DNA of 64,000 nt from NCBI GenBank assembly GCA_022641835.1, contig CP048717.1, positions 434,001-498,000 of the forward strand, given 5' to 3'. Below are positions 30,973-40,657 of the stretch, one piece after another (position 1 is the first letter of the stretch; each line of letters opens with the position of its first letter). The position numbers were made by a program, and so were the translations under genes. Source of the stretch: Petasospora fabianii. Its lineage: Eukaryota > Ascomycota > Saccharomycetes > Phaffomycetales > Wickerhamomycetaceae. The notes under the pieces are model-generated. The model did not search any database and was not told the DNA's origin. It was given only the letters and a program-made list of their open reading frames with translations.

Positions 30973-31758
30973 TTAACCAAGCATACTTCTTTTTCTTCCT
31001 CTCATTCTAACATCTTCATATCTCTTAATGACTTCTTTCAATTTACCCTTGTCCTTACCATATGCACCACTGTAACCATGCATCAACCATTCGTTGTACT
31101 TATCAGCATATGTTGGATGTGTACTCAAAATTGCTCTCTCCAAGACATATAAATCAACAGCTTTATCTTCAACCAAATTACTTTGAGAACCTAAACCGAA
31201 ATCAATCAATACTGGAGTCCATTTATCATCTTGACTCCTTTGTAGCATCACGTTGGAAGATGTGAGATCACCATGAACAACACCATTGAGGTGCAATTTA
31301 CCAATCATGGTTCCAACTTTTCCTAATATATCTTCAATCTCCTGTGTCAAAGGTGTATTTTCCTTTTCAGCCAACCATAACAAGTTTTTTAGACTACTCG
31401 TACCAATTTCGAGTTCTTCACCGATGTATTCCATCCACAACACACCATTTCTTGGATCACAAGAGATTAAACTTGGTGTATTAACCCCTTCTAATGAATA
31501 TAATCTTTGCAATAGTCTTGCCTCTGCCAAAGTTCGATGCTTTGTCAATTGTGCATCAAGTTGTGGATGACGATACGTCTTTGGTGGACGATACTTAATG
31601 ACGTATTTAGAATTGTTTTTGACACTTGGTGGATGTGATGAAGGAAGGTATGGATGCACTGATGTCGTAAAGACGAGAGCTTCTGCTCCTTGGGATACAA
31701 CCTCGAGCGGGATGTTTTGTAGATGGGACTGTGCCTGTGCCAGTACCTTGTCGGACAT
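30973..31758 (-). CDS. BUD32: KEOPS complex kinase/ATPase Bud32
   Basis: Encodes 261 residues, the size of yeast Bud32. A small atypical kinase: YVIKYRPPKTYRHPQLDAQL provides the ATP Lys and the Arg/His region. HGDLTSSNVML near 157-167 is the catalytic loop and DFGLGSQSNLVEDKAVDLYVLERA the metal loop. The C-terminal VRMRGRKRSMLG is the conserved basic tail, RxRGRKRSMxG. Bud32 works with Kae1, Cgi121, Gon7 and Pcc1 to make the t6A modification of ANN-decoding tRNAs and also affects telomeres. All active-site residues appear intact. Confidence 0.97.
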   Translation of the reverse strand: MSDKVLAQAQSHLQNIPLEVVSQGAEALVFTTSVHPYLPSSHPPSVKNNSKYVIKYRPPKTYRHPQLDAQLTKHRTLAEARLLQRLYSLEGVNTPSLISCDPRNGVLWMEYIGEELEIGTSSLKNLLWLAEKENTPLTQEIEDILGKVGTMIGKLHLNGVVHGDLTSSNVMLQRSQDDKWTPVLIDFGLGSQSNLVEDKAVDLYVLERAILSTHPTYADKYNEWLMHGYSGAYGKDKGKLKEVIKRYEDVRMRGRKRSMLG

Positions 31759-33152
31759 TGTTGGTATGCTGTAATATGCTGTGCTCTGGTATGCTATGCT
31801 TATGCAAATAAGGCTCGGTTGATAGTTAGGTAAATGCTATAATCTATGTATATCTGATCCCCGTCATACTCATACATTCTTTTTGGAAAAAAGATGCACA
31901 TGAGCCCTGGTCTATTAAGAAAGATTTACGCGAACTCGATCGATTCGCGACTGGAATGGTAAAGGACACATCTTAGAATCCTCAAAAAACTCGTCACTAG
32001 GACAACCGATCAAAACTTACAAAAAAAAAAAAAAAAAAAACAGAGCAGGGGTTCAAAAGCTTATATAAGCAGATTATTTTAGTGTGAGGGGAAGAGAATA
32101 ATTATAAACCTAACTACATTAATAGAGGCAATCAGTATACACATCAATGTAAGATATCACACCACACTACTCTACACAACACACCACAAAACAACCCCAA
32201 TCCAGAACACAACACACAGCATAGCACTACACTGCACACACTTGTTGAGCTTTCGCGGGGCCCAACCAAAACGCACGGCCGCACACAACGCAGAAGCATT
32301 AACGCAGGTGGCCGGCATCGGGCAATGGGGGCTAAGGCTAAGGACATGCTGATCATCGATTGAGCGTTGGGGAGGGCTGGATAGGGGGTATGGATAAGGG
32401 TCTTGTTCAACAAAGAATAGAATTGACACAACAGAGATGCACGAGTGCACGAACCCCTTTTGCGAAGTCCGTGTCGTGCCCGCAATGGAAGCTCGGAGTA
32501 GTTCCTTACTCCGTGAAGAAGGCGTATCGGAGATGCGCCAGCTGTCAACTGCTAAACAAAGAGCCAAGAGCCAATGAGCCGGATCCCGCAGAGCACACAA
32601 GACCGTTTAAGATATAACAGTTATTCAATTATTCACTGGAAATTATCGATTAGGATAGAATGTAGACCCTCACGTTCGGGATTCGCCGCACACGATCGTC
32701 AGGAACTTGTCGTTTCTCCCCCACCTCGGTAAGCTCGTTTGTAGTGTAGATCGAGAGACGGCTGCACTCCTGAACCTCAACCCACACCTGAACTCCTGGA
32801 CTTTTGTGGGCGGTGGTAACACTCAAACGCTATAATTTTGTCAGTTATTCAATTAAATCACCTTGTTCTTTTCATTGTTATCCATTTGATGTCTCTCTCT
32901 TTCGGGATCTCCACTCTTCATAGAGCTCTTCCCTCGCCTGCGACGATGCATACTCATGTAGACACACCATACACCGACGCGCATTACGGCGCAAGTCACC
33001 TAGACATTTTTTTTTCCTCTCCTACATACGTCTCTTATTGGGTCGACTCATTCACTGGTTGGGTCCTTTTAAAAAGCAGCATATCGCCGCCCGTCAGGTG
33101 TAGTTACCGGGTTTCTCTTTGTAGACCTAGCCCTCGCCTTGACCATCTAATA
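31759..33152. other. Long intergenic region BUD32/7TM gene
   Basis: 1394 bases. A run of about 18-19 A ends at 32040. A CA-rich low-complexity stretch covers about 32159-32250. In front of BUD32, TATGCTGT-like units repeat around 31768-31800. The reading frame of the next gene is open from 32838 with ATGs at 32889 and 32946, discussed with that gene. No RNA gene recognised. Confidence 0.4.
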
Positions 33153-34835
33153 ATGTCTAGTGCTCTAGCTTCTCTTGCAAGCGGTCTGTCTACGGACACA
33201 ATCGCATCCATGTTGAGCACCATGAGCTCTTCCCAGATCGTTTCCACCCTTGAGTCCCTCCAGACTGCCGGTGTCAATCTTTCTTCCATCGACACCACTG
33301 CCGTCATCTCAAAGCTTAACATCACACAAGTTACTGGTCTCTTGTCCTCTAACTCCTCCACTGTCAATGGTCTCTTGCAATCTTTCACTCCAGTTCAGCT
33401 CGTCTCCCTCATCGATGACATGTCCAATTCCACTTCTACCCTTTTCAAGACAGCTGCCGCTACAAACAACATTGCACTTTATAAGCAGGGAAGAACACTT
33501 GTCGGTCTTCTCTTGAAGAAGATGGATACCACTTTCACAGAGTCTCAGCTTCTCGGTGTCTTCAAAATCCTCGGTAATGGTGCTGCTTTCGGTACCGGTG
33601 CCAAGGTCCTCATGGATAAGGCCAAGTCTTTGGTTCACAGCTTCTTTGGTGGTGCCAACGTTGATGTTGAGATTCCTACCCGTCTCTTGAACCTCGTTGA
33701 AGATTATCAACCAGCTATCTTTGGTAGTTATCCAGACTCTAAGGATATTGCCCCATCTGCCATCTTTATCGCCATCTTTGCCATCTTTACCATCATTTAC
33801 ACCTTGTTGTTCGCTAAGAACTGGGCCCGTGGTCACAAGTTCTTGATCACACTCGGTCTTGCCATCTACTCTTTGATCCGTACCCTTGGTTTCATCCTTA
33901 GACTCGTCTGGGCTAAGGACATCACTAGACTCGATGTCGGTCTCACATCTACCATCTTCCTCGTCATTTGTACCGTCTTCCTCCCATCTTTGAACTTGAT
34001 CCTCGCCCAGAGATACTTCACTTGGAAACATCCAGTTCTCGGATCTTCAAAACCCTTCATGACACTCATGTACATCATCTATGCTCTCGTTGCTTGTGTT
34101 GTCATCATGACAATCGTCGCAGCTGCTGTCCAGATTGATTACCTTCTCTCCGAATCTCACTTTGCCATGACCAAGAAAGTTATCCGTGCCTCCTCTGTTC
34201 TCATCTGTCTTTATTCCCTCGTTGCTGTTGTCTTGGTCTTTGGTGCCTCGTTCATCCCAGCTTCCTCTAATGACAAGGACGTCTTGACTTACCAACCATC
34301 ATGGATCTCATCCTTCAGCACAACTTACTTTGCTCCAAAGGGTGCAGCCGCTCAGAACAACGCTGCTGTTCCAGATGACAAAAGACATGCCGTTAGAGTC
34401 ATCCAGTCTTCTACTTATCACCACACTACAGTTCATGGTGAACAACAGCATGAAAAGGAATTGCACCACTTGGGTTCTATCATTGTTATCTCTTTCACCA
34501 CTTTCTTCTTGTTCATCACTGATATCTTTAGATGTGTTTCCACATTTATTGACCAGTACAACAAAAACCACTCTTGGATCTTTGACCCTGTGGTTATGTA
34601 CGTCATGTTTGGTGCCCTTGAGACAATTGTCAACTTGATGTACATCCTTGGAAGAATTGATTTGAGATTCTACAAGCCAGATGCCCTCGAGGCCCCAGTG
34701 GCCACTTCTACTTCCTCCGTTCATGATGATGTTGAGAAGGCTTCCCCTTCCGCTTCTTCTAATGAAGAGGTTGCTGCCGTTGTTGATGAAGAGCAGAACA
34801 TCACTACTGAGGAGAATGTCGCTAACAAGAACTAA
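33153..34835 (+). CDS. Seven-helix fungal membrane protein of unknown function
   Basis: Encodes 560 residues from ATG 33153. In-frame ATGs at 32889 and 32946 would add 88 or 69 residues that look like promoter-derived sequence, so I prefer 33153. The first 180 residues are Ser/Thr/Leu-rich (IASMLSTMSSSQIVSTLESL) with many N-glycosylation sequons. Seven hydrophobic segments follow, about 195-510 (IFIAIFAIFTIIYTLLFA to YVMFGALETIVNLMYILGR), with a charged loop before helix 6. The tail is Glu/Val-rich. The layout is like RTA1-type or GPCR-like fungal membrane proteins, and it resembles uncharacterised fungal DUF families. Codon bias is high (CCA, GGT, TCC), suggesting strong expression. No substrate can be named. 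Confidence 0.75.
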   Translation: MSSALASLASGLSTDTIASMLSTMSSSQIVSTLESLQTAGVNLSSIDTTAVISKLNITQVTGLLSSNSSTVNGLLQSFTPVQLVSLIDDMSNSTSTLFKTAAATNNIALYKQGRTLVGLLLKKMDTTFTESQLLGVFKILGNGAAFGTGAKVLMDKAKSLVHSFFGGANVDVEIPTRLLNLVEDYQPAIFGSYPDSKDIAPSAIFIAIFAIFTIIYTLLFAKNWARGHKFLITLGLAIYSLIRTLGFILRLVWAKDITRLDVGLTSTIFLVICTVFLPSLNLILAQRYFTWKHPVLGSSKPFMTLMYIIYALVACVVIMTIVAAAVQIDYLLSESHFAMTKKVIRASSVLICLYSLVAVVLVFGASFIPASSNDKDVLTYQPSWISSFSTTYFAPKGAAAQNNAAVPDDKRHAVRVIQSSTYHHTTVHGEQQHEKELHHLGSIIVISFTTFFLFITDIFRCVSTFIDQYNKNHSWIFDPVVMYVMFGALETIVNLMYILGRIDLRFYKPDALEAPVATSTSSVHDDVEKASPSASSNEEVAAVVDEEQNITTEENVANKN

Positions 34836-35044
34836 GAGCACTTCAACCTCCACCATGCACATACCCCCGAGTGCCATTTCACTTTTATCTTCTTTTTCTC
34901 TGATCAATCTCTAGTTTAATGTTGTTGTATCTATCTTCTGCAAACCCAACCAAACATGGGCATGCTACACTAATAATTCTAATGCTTAATTTCTGTTACT
35001 ATTAATGAATAAGTGAGTAGTACAGTGTACCAATTATTTTATTA

Positions 35045-36331
35045 TCAAAACTTCTCAATCTCCATTACAATCTTACCTCTAGCATGACCTTTCTCCAATT
35101 TCTCCTTTGCCTTACTGAAATCCTTCCATGGATAAACCGAATCGACAACGTTTTCAATCTGTCCCTTATTCAAGAGGTCAGCACCAATTGGCATCCATTT
35201 AGCAGCGTCTTTAGTTGGGTAGAACCAAAACTTGTTATAACTGAGACCCCACAACATACCAGTGACACCACGTCCGACTCCACTCCAATTGGTATTGTCC
35301 ATTCCGTATGTATCCTTAGTGTAATCAGCCTTTTGATCACCAACGATGGTGAAATACTTACCACCTTGCATGTATGATTTGAGGAGACTTCCAGCATTTC
35401 TCAAGATTTGAGTACCACCAACACAATCGATAATGAGATCGAATTTCTTTGTGTTTGTAGAGATTTCAATTTCTTCATCATTGATGTATTCATGGTGGAC
35501 ACCAGTCTTGAGTACATTCTTCAAATTGGATGGAACATCACCAAATCTGTAATTGATAGCAATCTTGGCACCGTGTTCCTTAACGAGCTCGACAGCTGAT
35601 CCCGAGCATGTAGTAAAGATTTCATCGCACTTGTACACTTGTTTCAAAAGTTGCATCAACATCAATCCAACAGAAGAAGATCCACCAATAACCAATACGG
35701 ACATACCTTCCTTAACACCAGCCTTTTGTAACAAGGACCATGCAGTACCAAATGTAAACATCCAACTTCCCGCTGCTTCCCATGAGATGTTCTCCGGTTT
35801 CTTAACTAATGGATCGATACTAGGATCGATCTGAATGGCACTAGCTAAGGTTCCTAACCCATATTGGTGGAAGTATAAACCACAAACTTCATCACCTTCT
35901 TTCCATTGATCTTTCAAGTTTTCACCAACATAGAGAACAACACCTGAATATTCACGACCAATACCTCTCTCTTTGTTAAAATATGAGTTGTAAGTGTTGA
36001 TTATTTGCAAATCAGCTGGGTTAAGTCCTGCGTAACGCACTTCGATAATGAGTTCATTTGGCTTCTTGATTGGTAGGTCGTATTCGATATCATAGGTGAA
36101 AGCAGGTGGACTGTGTTTAGAGTAGAAGACTAGTTGCTTCGTGGCAAGCTTCTTAGTGAAACGAGCTGGACGTTCAGTCTTATTAAGACTCTTTCTTGGG
36201 ACTTTGATAGGTGCTGGAGCTGCAGTTCTCTCAAGTGGGAGTCCATTCTTTATCAGCTCAACTGGGGTGGATGAGACGGTATCGGAGACAAAGGTGTCCT
36301 TCACCACACCTTGATAGGTAAGATCGGCCAT
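35045..36331 (-). CDS. AST1: AST1/AST2-like protein (MDR superfamily)
   Basis: Encodes 428 residues (yeast Ast1: 429). A 60-residue N-tail precedes a zinc-free medium-chain reductase fold: ELIIEVRYAGLNPADLQIINTY, GIGREYSGVVLYVG and the dinucleotide loop VLVIGGSSSVGLMLMQLLKQ. In yeast, Ast1/Ast2 help target the proton pump Pma1 to lipid rafts and the plasma membrane; whether they are active reductases is unclear. Start MADLTYQGVVKD. The upstream region to DPH3 has several palindromes that may regulate it. Confidence 0.9.
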   Translation of the reverse strand: MADLTYQGVVKDTFVSDTVSSTPVELIKNGLPLERTAAPAPIKVPRKSLNKTERPARFTKKLATKQLVFYSKHSPPAFTYDIEYDLPIKKPNELIIEVRYAGLNPADLQIINTYNSYFNKERGIGREYSGVVLYVGENLKDQWKEGDEVCGLYFHQYGLGTLASAIQIDPSIDPLVKKPENISWEAAGSWMFTFGTAWSLLQKAGVKEGMSVLVIGGSSSVGLMLMQLLKQVYKCDEIFTTCSGSAVELVKEHGAKIAINYRFGDVPSNLKNVLKTGVHHEYINDEEIEISTNTKKFDLIIDCVGGTQILRNAGSLLKSYMQGGKYFTIVGDQKADYTKDTYGMDNTNWSGVGRGVTGMLWGLSYNKFWFYPTKDAAKWMPIGADLLNKGQIENVVDSVYPWKDFSKAKEKLEKGHARGKIVMEIEKF

Positions 36332-36685
36332 AATGTGTGTGTGTCTGTTTGTAAGCTGTTTGTATGTGTATATGAATCACTTAGTAGTGAAACTTCTTTG
36401 AGACAGAGAATTTATAAAGAAAGAAAATATAAAGATAGTTTTGGTTTTATGACCCGATGCACCCATGAGGAACCGAAAGCCGGCATTCGCGGAGGAATAT
36501 CAAAAATCACTCTTTAGGTCCGTTGAGGCCGGCCGATAGTGATAGCATATAGATTAACAATAATCGGTCCGCGATAGCCAGTTTCTCTTGTCATCTTTAG
36601 ATTATTGAGTTTGAGTGAGTATGTCTACGAGTTTGTCTTTCCTTATGCGATGAAGTCATTCCTTTTTATTTTCTTTACCGATTAT

Positions 36686-36708
36686 CGGCACGGTACTGTA
36701 CCGTGCCG
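36686..36708. repeat. Perfect 23-base palindrome upstream of AST1
   Basis: Eleven-base arm CGGCACGGTAC, one base T, then the exact inverse. It begins inside a smaller dyad, CCGAT-T-ATCGG (36678-36688). CGG and CCG at the ends are what zinc-cluster dimers contact. By chance an 11-base perfect arm is expected about 0.02 times in 64 kb at one spacing. Confidence 0.7.
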
Positions 36709-36763
36709 TCAGTACCTCTCCATTTGATTTCCATACAAACAAACCATAGCGCCGGAGAGGCAC

Positions 36764-36783
36764 TGTCTGTTACATAACAGACA
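36764..36783. repeat. Perfect 20-base palindrome upstream of AST1
   Basis: Nine-base arms TGTCTGTTA and TAACAGACA around CA, 55 bases from the previous palindrome and on the far side of it from AST1. Confidence 0.65.
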
Positions 36784-36968
36784 ATACCCTTTTTTCCGGA
36801 TCAAACAAGTGATAACAGTGCCATCCAATCACCCAAAGGACTATTAGCACTTCAAATTAACAAACAAACTGAAATTGTGGAGCAAGATATATATATGCCC
36901 ATGCGAGTTTCTTTTTTCCTCATAACGTCGTAACAAATATTCATCAAATCTTTATAGATATCCCACTT

Positions 36969-37220
36969 TCAAACAGCAATTGCCTCACTGGTGGTTTTCT
37001 CACCTTCTTCGAGCTCTGCATAGTACTCATCAAGATCCTCAGGCTCAAAGATCACTTGAATCATGAGTGAGCATGAAGGGCAAACTGCAACGTCTTCGCC
37101 ATCGTTCAAATCATCAATGAATATCTGGAAACGATCACCACAGGGACATGGATATGTAAATAGTTGTGTTATTGGATCGAACGTCATGTCCTCAATCTCG
37201 ATCTGATCATAGTACGACAT
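36969..37220 (-). CDS. DPH3: Diphthamide biosynthesis protein Dph3 (Kti11)
   Basis: Encodes 83 residues from ATG 37220 (yeast 82); an upstream in-frame GTG is not the start. CSL zinc finger: Cys25 and Cys27 in YPCPCGDRF, Cys47 and Cys50 in VAVCPSCSL. All four ligands are present, and the spacing matches the family. It carries electrons to Dph1-Dph2 for diphthamide on eEF2 and works with Elongator in tRNA wobble-uridine modification. Ends with an acidic tail, then SEAIAV. Confidence 0.97.
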   Translation of the reverse strand: MSYYDQIEIEDMTFDPITQLFTYPCPCGDRFQIFIDDLNDGEDVAVCPSCSLMIQVIFEPEDLDEYYAELEEGEKTTSEAIAV

Positions 37221-37345
37221 CTTGTCTGTCTCTTTCACTAGTTTACTCTATCATGCCTCTAACATAACTACCTATATATTTATAAAGTTAACAAAATTTA
37301 TTTTGACACCATCGCGAAGGTCATCTAGGTGATGCCCGGAGATAT

Positions 37346-37366
37346 CACGTGGTCACTCTTAGGGTT
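37346..37366 (+). promoter_or_regulatory. Cbf1-like (CACGTG) and Tbf1-like (AACCCTAA) sites upstream of RPS8
   Basis: CACGTG at 37346-37351 and TTAGGGTT (AACCCTAA on the complement) at 37359-37366, seven bases apart. It is the same pair found at RPL5, in opposite order. It lies about 335 bases before the leader intron; DPH3 is on its other side. Confidence 0.55.
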
Positions 37367-37700
37367 ACTGGCCAATTCGATATGTCCAGGTGTATGGCTC
37401 CTTCGCGATCGCGCTTTTCTAGACACTAGTCACACACCCGCACCTCACTGAAAATGACCCATTAATTGCCCGAACACGAATGGCAGTGCTGGCCGTACCG
37501 CACTCTTAACTACTGTGTTGAGTGCGAGTTCGCGCACGGTAGGGGCAGTCCCACACACACATACACACAGTTTTTGTCGCTGGGCGCGTTTTGCTGTGTG
37601 GGTTTGGGACGGCTCGCGACTCAAATGAAAAAGTTGAAAAGCTACACTCACACAACCTACACCACGCAGTTTGTTAGAGAGGACACCAAATCACCTTAGA

Positions 37701-38090
37701 GTAAGTCGATTGCAAAGGGATATACTAGTGAGCAGTACGGAGATCAACAATCATTGTAACTGTTGGAAACATACACATACACATACACAAATTTAGAGTC
37801 TTGATCCAAGTGTCGCAGAGTACACTTGAAAAGTTTTTGTCAGTGCAGAACATCCATTAAGATCAAAGGCTCAACGAGTTTCACTATACCGTTGAAGTTT
37901 TAATCACATCAGGTACAACATTGATACACAGTTATTCACAAAGATCTGTTATTTCCCATTCACCCTTCTCATCACAGGACACCACCACATATCACTTTGA
38001 AGACCAGCTATACGGGCCACACATCCAACACTGCTTGCTATAATCCTACACAACAACCTTGAAACAGAGTACTAACAATCTCCTTAACAG
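37701..38090 (+). other. RPS8: 5'UTR intron of RPS8
   Basis: Donor GTAAGT at 37701, branch TACTAAC at 38070-38076 and acceptor AACAG ending at 38090, eight bases before the ATG. The coding part is complete without it, so it is a leader intron of 390 bases. The donor choice is the best of those visible; others further in are possible. I saw no box C/D snoRNA inside. Confidence 0.75.
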
Positions 38091-38098
38091 AGTTCACC

Positions 38099-38701
38099 AT
38101 GGGTATTTCTAGAGATTCTCGTCACAAGCGTTCCGCTACCGGTGCCAAGAGAGCCCAGTTCAGAAAGAAAAGAAAATTCGAACTCGGTCGTCAGGGTGCT
38201 AACACCAAGATTGGTTCTAAGAGAATTCACACTGTTAGAACCAGAGGTGGTAACCAGAAGTTCAGAGCTTTGAGAATTGAGACTGGTAACTTTTCTTGGG
38301 CTTCTGAGGGTGTCACCAGAAAGACCAGAATTGTTGGTGTCTCTTACCACCCATCTAACAATGAGTTGGTTAGAACCAACACTTTGACCAAGTCTGCTAT
38401 TGTTCAGATTGATGCTACTCCATTCAGACAGTGGTACGAGACTCACTACGGTCAGTCCCTTGGTAAGAAGGTTCAGAAGACCGAGGAGGAGGAAGTTTCC
38501 AAGTCTAGAAAGGTTGAGAGAAAGTTGGCTTCCAGAGCTTCTGCCGCTAAGGTTGAGCACGCCGTTAACGCTCAGTTCGGTGCTGGTCGTCTTTACGCTT
38601 GTATCTCTTCCAGACCAGGCCAGTCTGGTAGATGTGATGGTTACATCTTGGAGGGTGAGGAGTTGGCTTTCTACTTGCGTAGATTGACTGCTAAGAAGTA
38701 A
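38099..38701 (+). CDS. RPS8: 40S ribosomal protein S8 (eS8)
   Basis: Encodes 200 residues, as in yeast Rps8. It starts [39 protein letters not shown], nearly invariant in eukaryotes, and ends LRRLTAKK. Part of the small subunit body. Codon bias is very strong. The coding region is uninterrupted, and the leader appears to carry an intron. Convergent with UBC6, 962 bases away. Confidence 0.98.
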   Translation: MGISRDSRHKRSATGAKRAQFRKKRKFELGRQGANTKIGSKRIHTVRTRGGNQKFRALRIETGNFSWASEGVTRKTRIVGVSYHPSNNELVRTNTLTKSAIVQIDATPFRQWYETHYGQSLGKKVQKTEEEEVSKSRKVERKLASRASAAKVEHAVNAQFGAGRLYACISSRPGQSGRCDGYILEGEELAFYLRRLTAKK

Positions 38702-39663
38702 ATCTACGACAACAAAACGGTATATTAATTTTGTTTAAATAGGTTTCATGTGTCATCAATCTTAACTGTTTTACGTTATATGTGTTGTAGTTTAGTATTG
38801 GGTGTATCTGGGTTGAAGATACAGATGTGTCGACAACGATAGCTTGGGCGCTTAAGGTAGGCACTTGAGTGGGCTCTTAAGGTCATAATGTATAGTCCAT
38901 CAACTACTGCTTAAAGGTTTAATACAATTCAATCATTGAATAAATAAATCAATGAATAAATGATCCATGAATATCACACAGTGAGACCTAATAGACACTA
39001 CATATCATAAAGTTGCACCCAAAATCATACATTTCTAAACAAGTCTTTTATCGAAATCTATCCATAATGTTAGTCAATAATCTCCCAAAGTAAAAACTCC
39101 CACCATCATAAACACATAAAGGAATGTCAAGATAAGATCAGTAAAGGCAATAATTTCATCTGCATCTAGAAACCCCCGTAGGAGCCCCATCAGTACAGGT
39201 CTGTGTTATTTTCTTTCATCAGAGTAAAACATAACAACCTCTCTCTCAGTGTGCTGGTTTGAGTGTATCTGGAGTATTCAGTGGATGGGAATAACGTACG
39301 TATTGTGATTGGATAGGTCCCATGGAGGGGACCATCATGGTTCTATAGAGAGTATGTAGAAGAGTAAGAGTTGTCGAAACGAAAATTTTTGAATATTGAG
39401 CGAGAGAGCGAATTGCCCATTCGCGAGCGAGCGAAGCGAAGCGAGAGAGATGTTTTATTAGGGCAAACACATTAGATATAGATATACATATAGATATACA
39501 TATAGATATAGATATATATTAGTTGTTTGTTTATGAATAAGATAACTACTGATTCTTCTTTATAATATGAACATTTCTTCATTACGGCGTATTTTGTCTT
39601 GTCAGTAGCGAGACAGTGTTGTTTGTTGTATATATGTGAAGGTAGTGGTGTGGTAGGGTCAGA
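38702..39663. other. Convergent intergenic region RPS8/UBC6
   Basis: 962 bases. Holds AATAAATAAAT-type runs near 38938-38960, a GCGAAT/ATTCGC hairpin near 39407-39424 followed by GCGA-rich repeats (39424-39448), and an ATAGAT microsatellite (39473-39521). No gene recognised. Confidence 0.5.
39473..39521. repeat. Microsatellite, 12-base unit TAGATATACATA
   Basis: Two to three tandem copies grading into TAGATA and TATATA repeats, 3' of UBC6. Confidence 0.75.
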
Positions 39664-40413
39664 TTACTTCACCACAGCGATGAATCCAACAACAATGGCA
39701 ATGGCAAACAGATAATATGTCCAATATGTAGATTGAGAACCTCTAGCAGCCTCTGCGTTGACTTCAGCTTGAGCAGCAAGATATCTTATACGATCTTCAG
39801 GATCCAACTTGGTCAAATCAACTTTACCAGAATTTAAAGCAGCAGCAGCTTCCCTTTTCTCCCTTTCTTGTCTAATCTTCTTTTCAGCTTCCTCCTTCTC
39901 AGCTATAGCCCTATCTTTTAAAATTTTCAAATTTTGTTCAACTAAATCTGGGAACTCTCTGATAAAGACTGGATTACTACGAGCATTCCATTCAAGTGAT
40001 GCCCTGGCATAACGACGCTTCGTTTCATCACTTGATGTAACACTCCCCGTCGTTGGATCAGTACCCGTCATGAAACTTAAGAGACCAGTAAGGATAGTGG
40101 CAACACTCCATGCCGGTTGCCATGTATCTGGATGATAATCTGACATTGATAAACATAGACGAGTATTGGTGGCAAAGCGACCAGATGGAGTCGTCATACG
40201 AATCTCAGGTGGTTTGAAAGGGTAATCACGTGGGAATATGACCAATCCATGATATTGACCTCCTTCATATGGTGTATCTGGTGGACCTGTGAGTACATAG
40301 TGCCATTCGAGGATATTACGCTCTGAAGGGTGTGCCTCAATATATGGAGGTGGATTCTCCACCATAGCTTTATACTCCTTAGTGAGTCGTTTGTTTGCTG
40401 CCTTGGTGGCCAT
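39664..40413 (-). CDS. UBC6: ER tail-anchored ubiquitin-conjugating enzyme Ubc6
   Basis: Encodes 249 residues (yeast Ubc6: 250). The E2 fold spans residues 1-160, with the active Cys87 in TNTRLCLSMSDYHPDTW, the same number as S. cerevisiae. A charged linker follows, then a C-terminal membrane anchor (STYWTYYLFAIAIVVGFIAVV), with only a Lys after it. It works with Doa10 in ER-associated degradation, with the catalytic domain facing the cytosol. The UBC6-like paralogue lies 244 bases upstream in the same direction. Confidence 0.97.
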   Translation of the reverse strand: MATKAANKRLTKEYKAMVENPPPYIEAHPSERNILEWHYVLTGPPDTPYEGGQYHGLVIFPRDYPFKPPEIRMTTPSGRFATNTRLCLSMSDYHPDTWQPAWSVATILTGLLSFMTGTDPTTGSVTSSDETKRRYARASLEWNARSNPVFIREFPDLVEQNLKILKDRAIAEKEEAEKKIRQEREKREAAAALNSGKVDLTKLDPEDRIRYLAAQAEVNAEAARGSQSTYWTYYLFAIAIVVGFIAVVK

Positions 40414-40657
40414 GATTGTAGTTTGTAGACTGGTAGACTGTTGTAGACTATTAAAAGACTGGTGGTAGACTCTGTCACAAGAACTAATGGGTAGATGGAG
40501 AATACGAACTGTGGCATTATCTCCACGTTGTTCTCTGTTGTTTCACCGTTCGCGCAAATCAGCTTCGCTTAACTATGGACATTATAGATAAAGGATATCT
40601 TAATCATTAAAACATGCAAAAGTTCATCATAGCGTTTGTCTTGAGTGCCCCTGTTAT

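Larger units (their letters stand above)
36332..36968. promoter_or_regulatory. AST1 upstream region rich in dyads
   Basis: 637 bases. Perfect dyads occur at 36678-36688, 36686-36708 and 36764-36783, with GGCCGGCC near 36526 and several CGG/CCG half-sites between. This density is unlike other intergenic regions here. It is probably a control region for AST1, since DPH3 ends, rather than starts, on this side. Confidence 0.5.
37221..38098. other. Divergent promoter and RPS8 5' leader
   Basis: 878 bases between DPH3 and RPS8. Holds the Tbf1-like/Cbf1-like pair (37346-37366), a CA microsatellite-like stretch around 37551-37570 and, from 37701, the RPS8 leader intron. Small open frames here are noise. 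Confidence 0.5.

Noticed and set aside
32838-33152. N-terminal extension of the seven-helix protein
   Set aside because: The frame is open with ATGs at 32889 and 32946, but the composition changes sharply there and it contains T-rich promoter-like DNA. I kept 33153, with low certainty.
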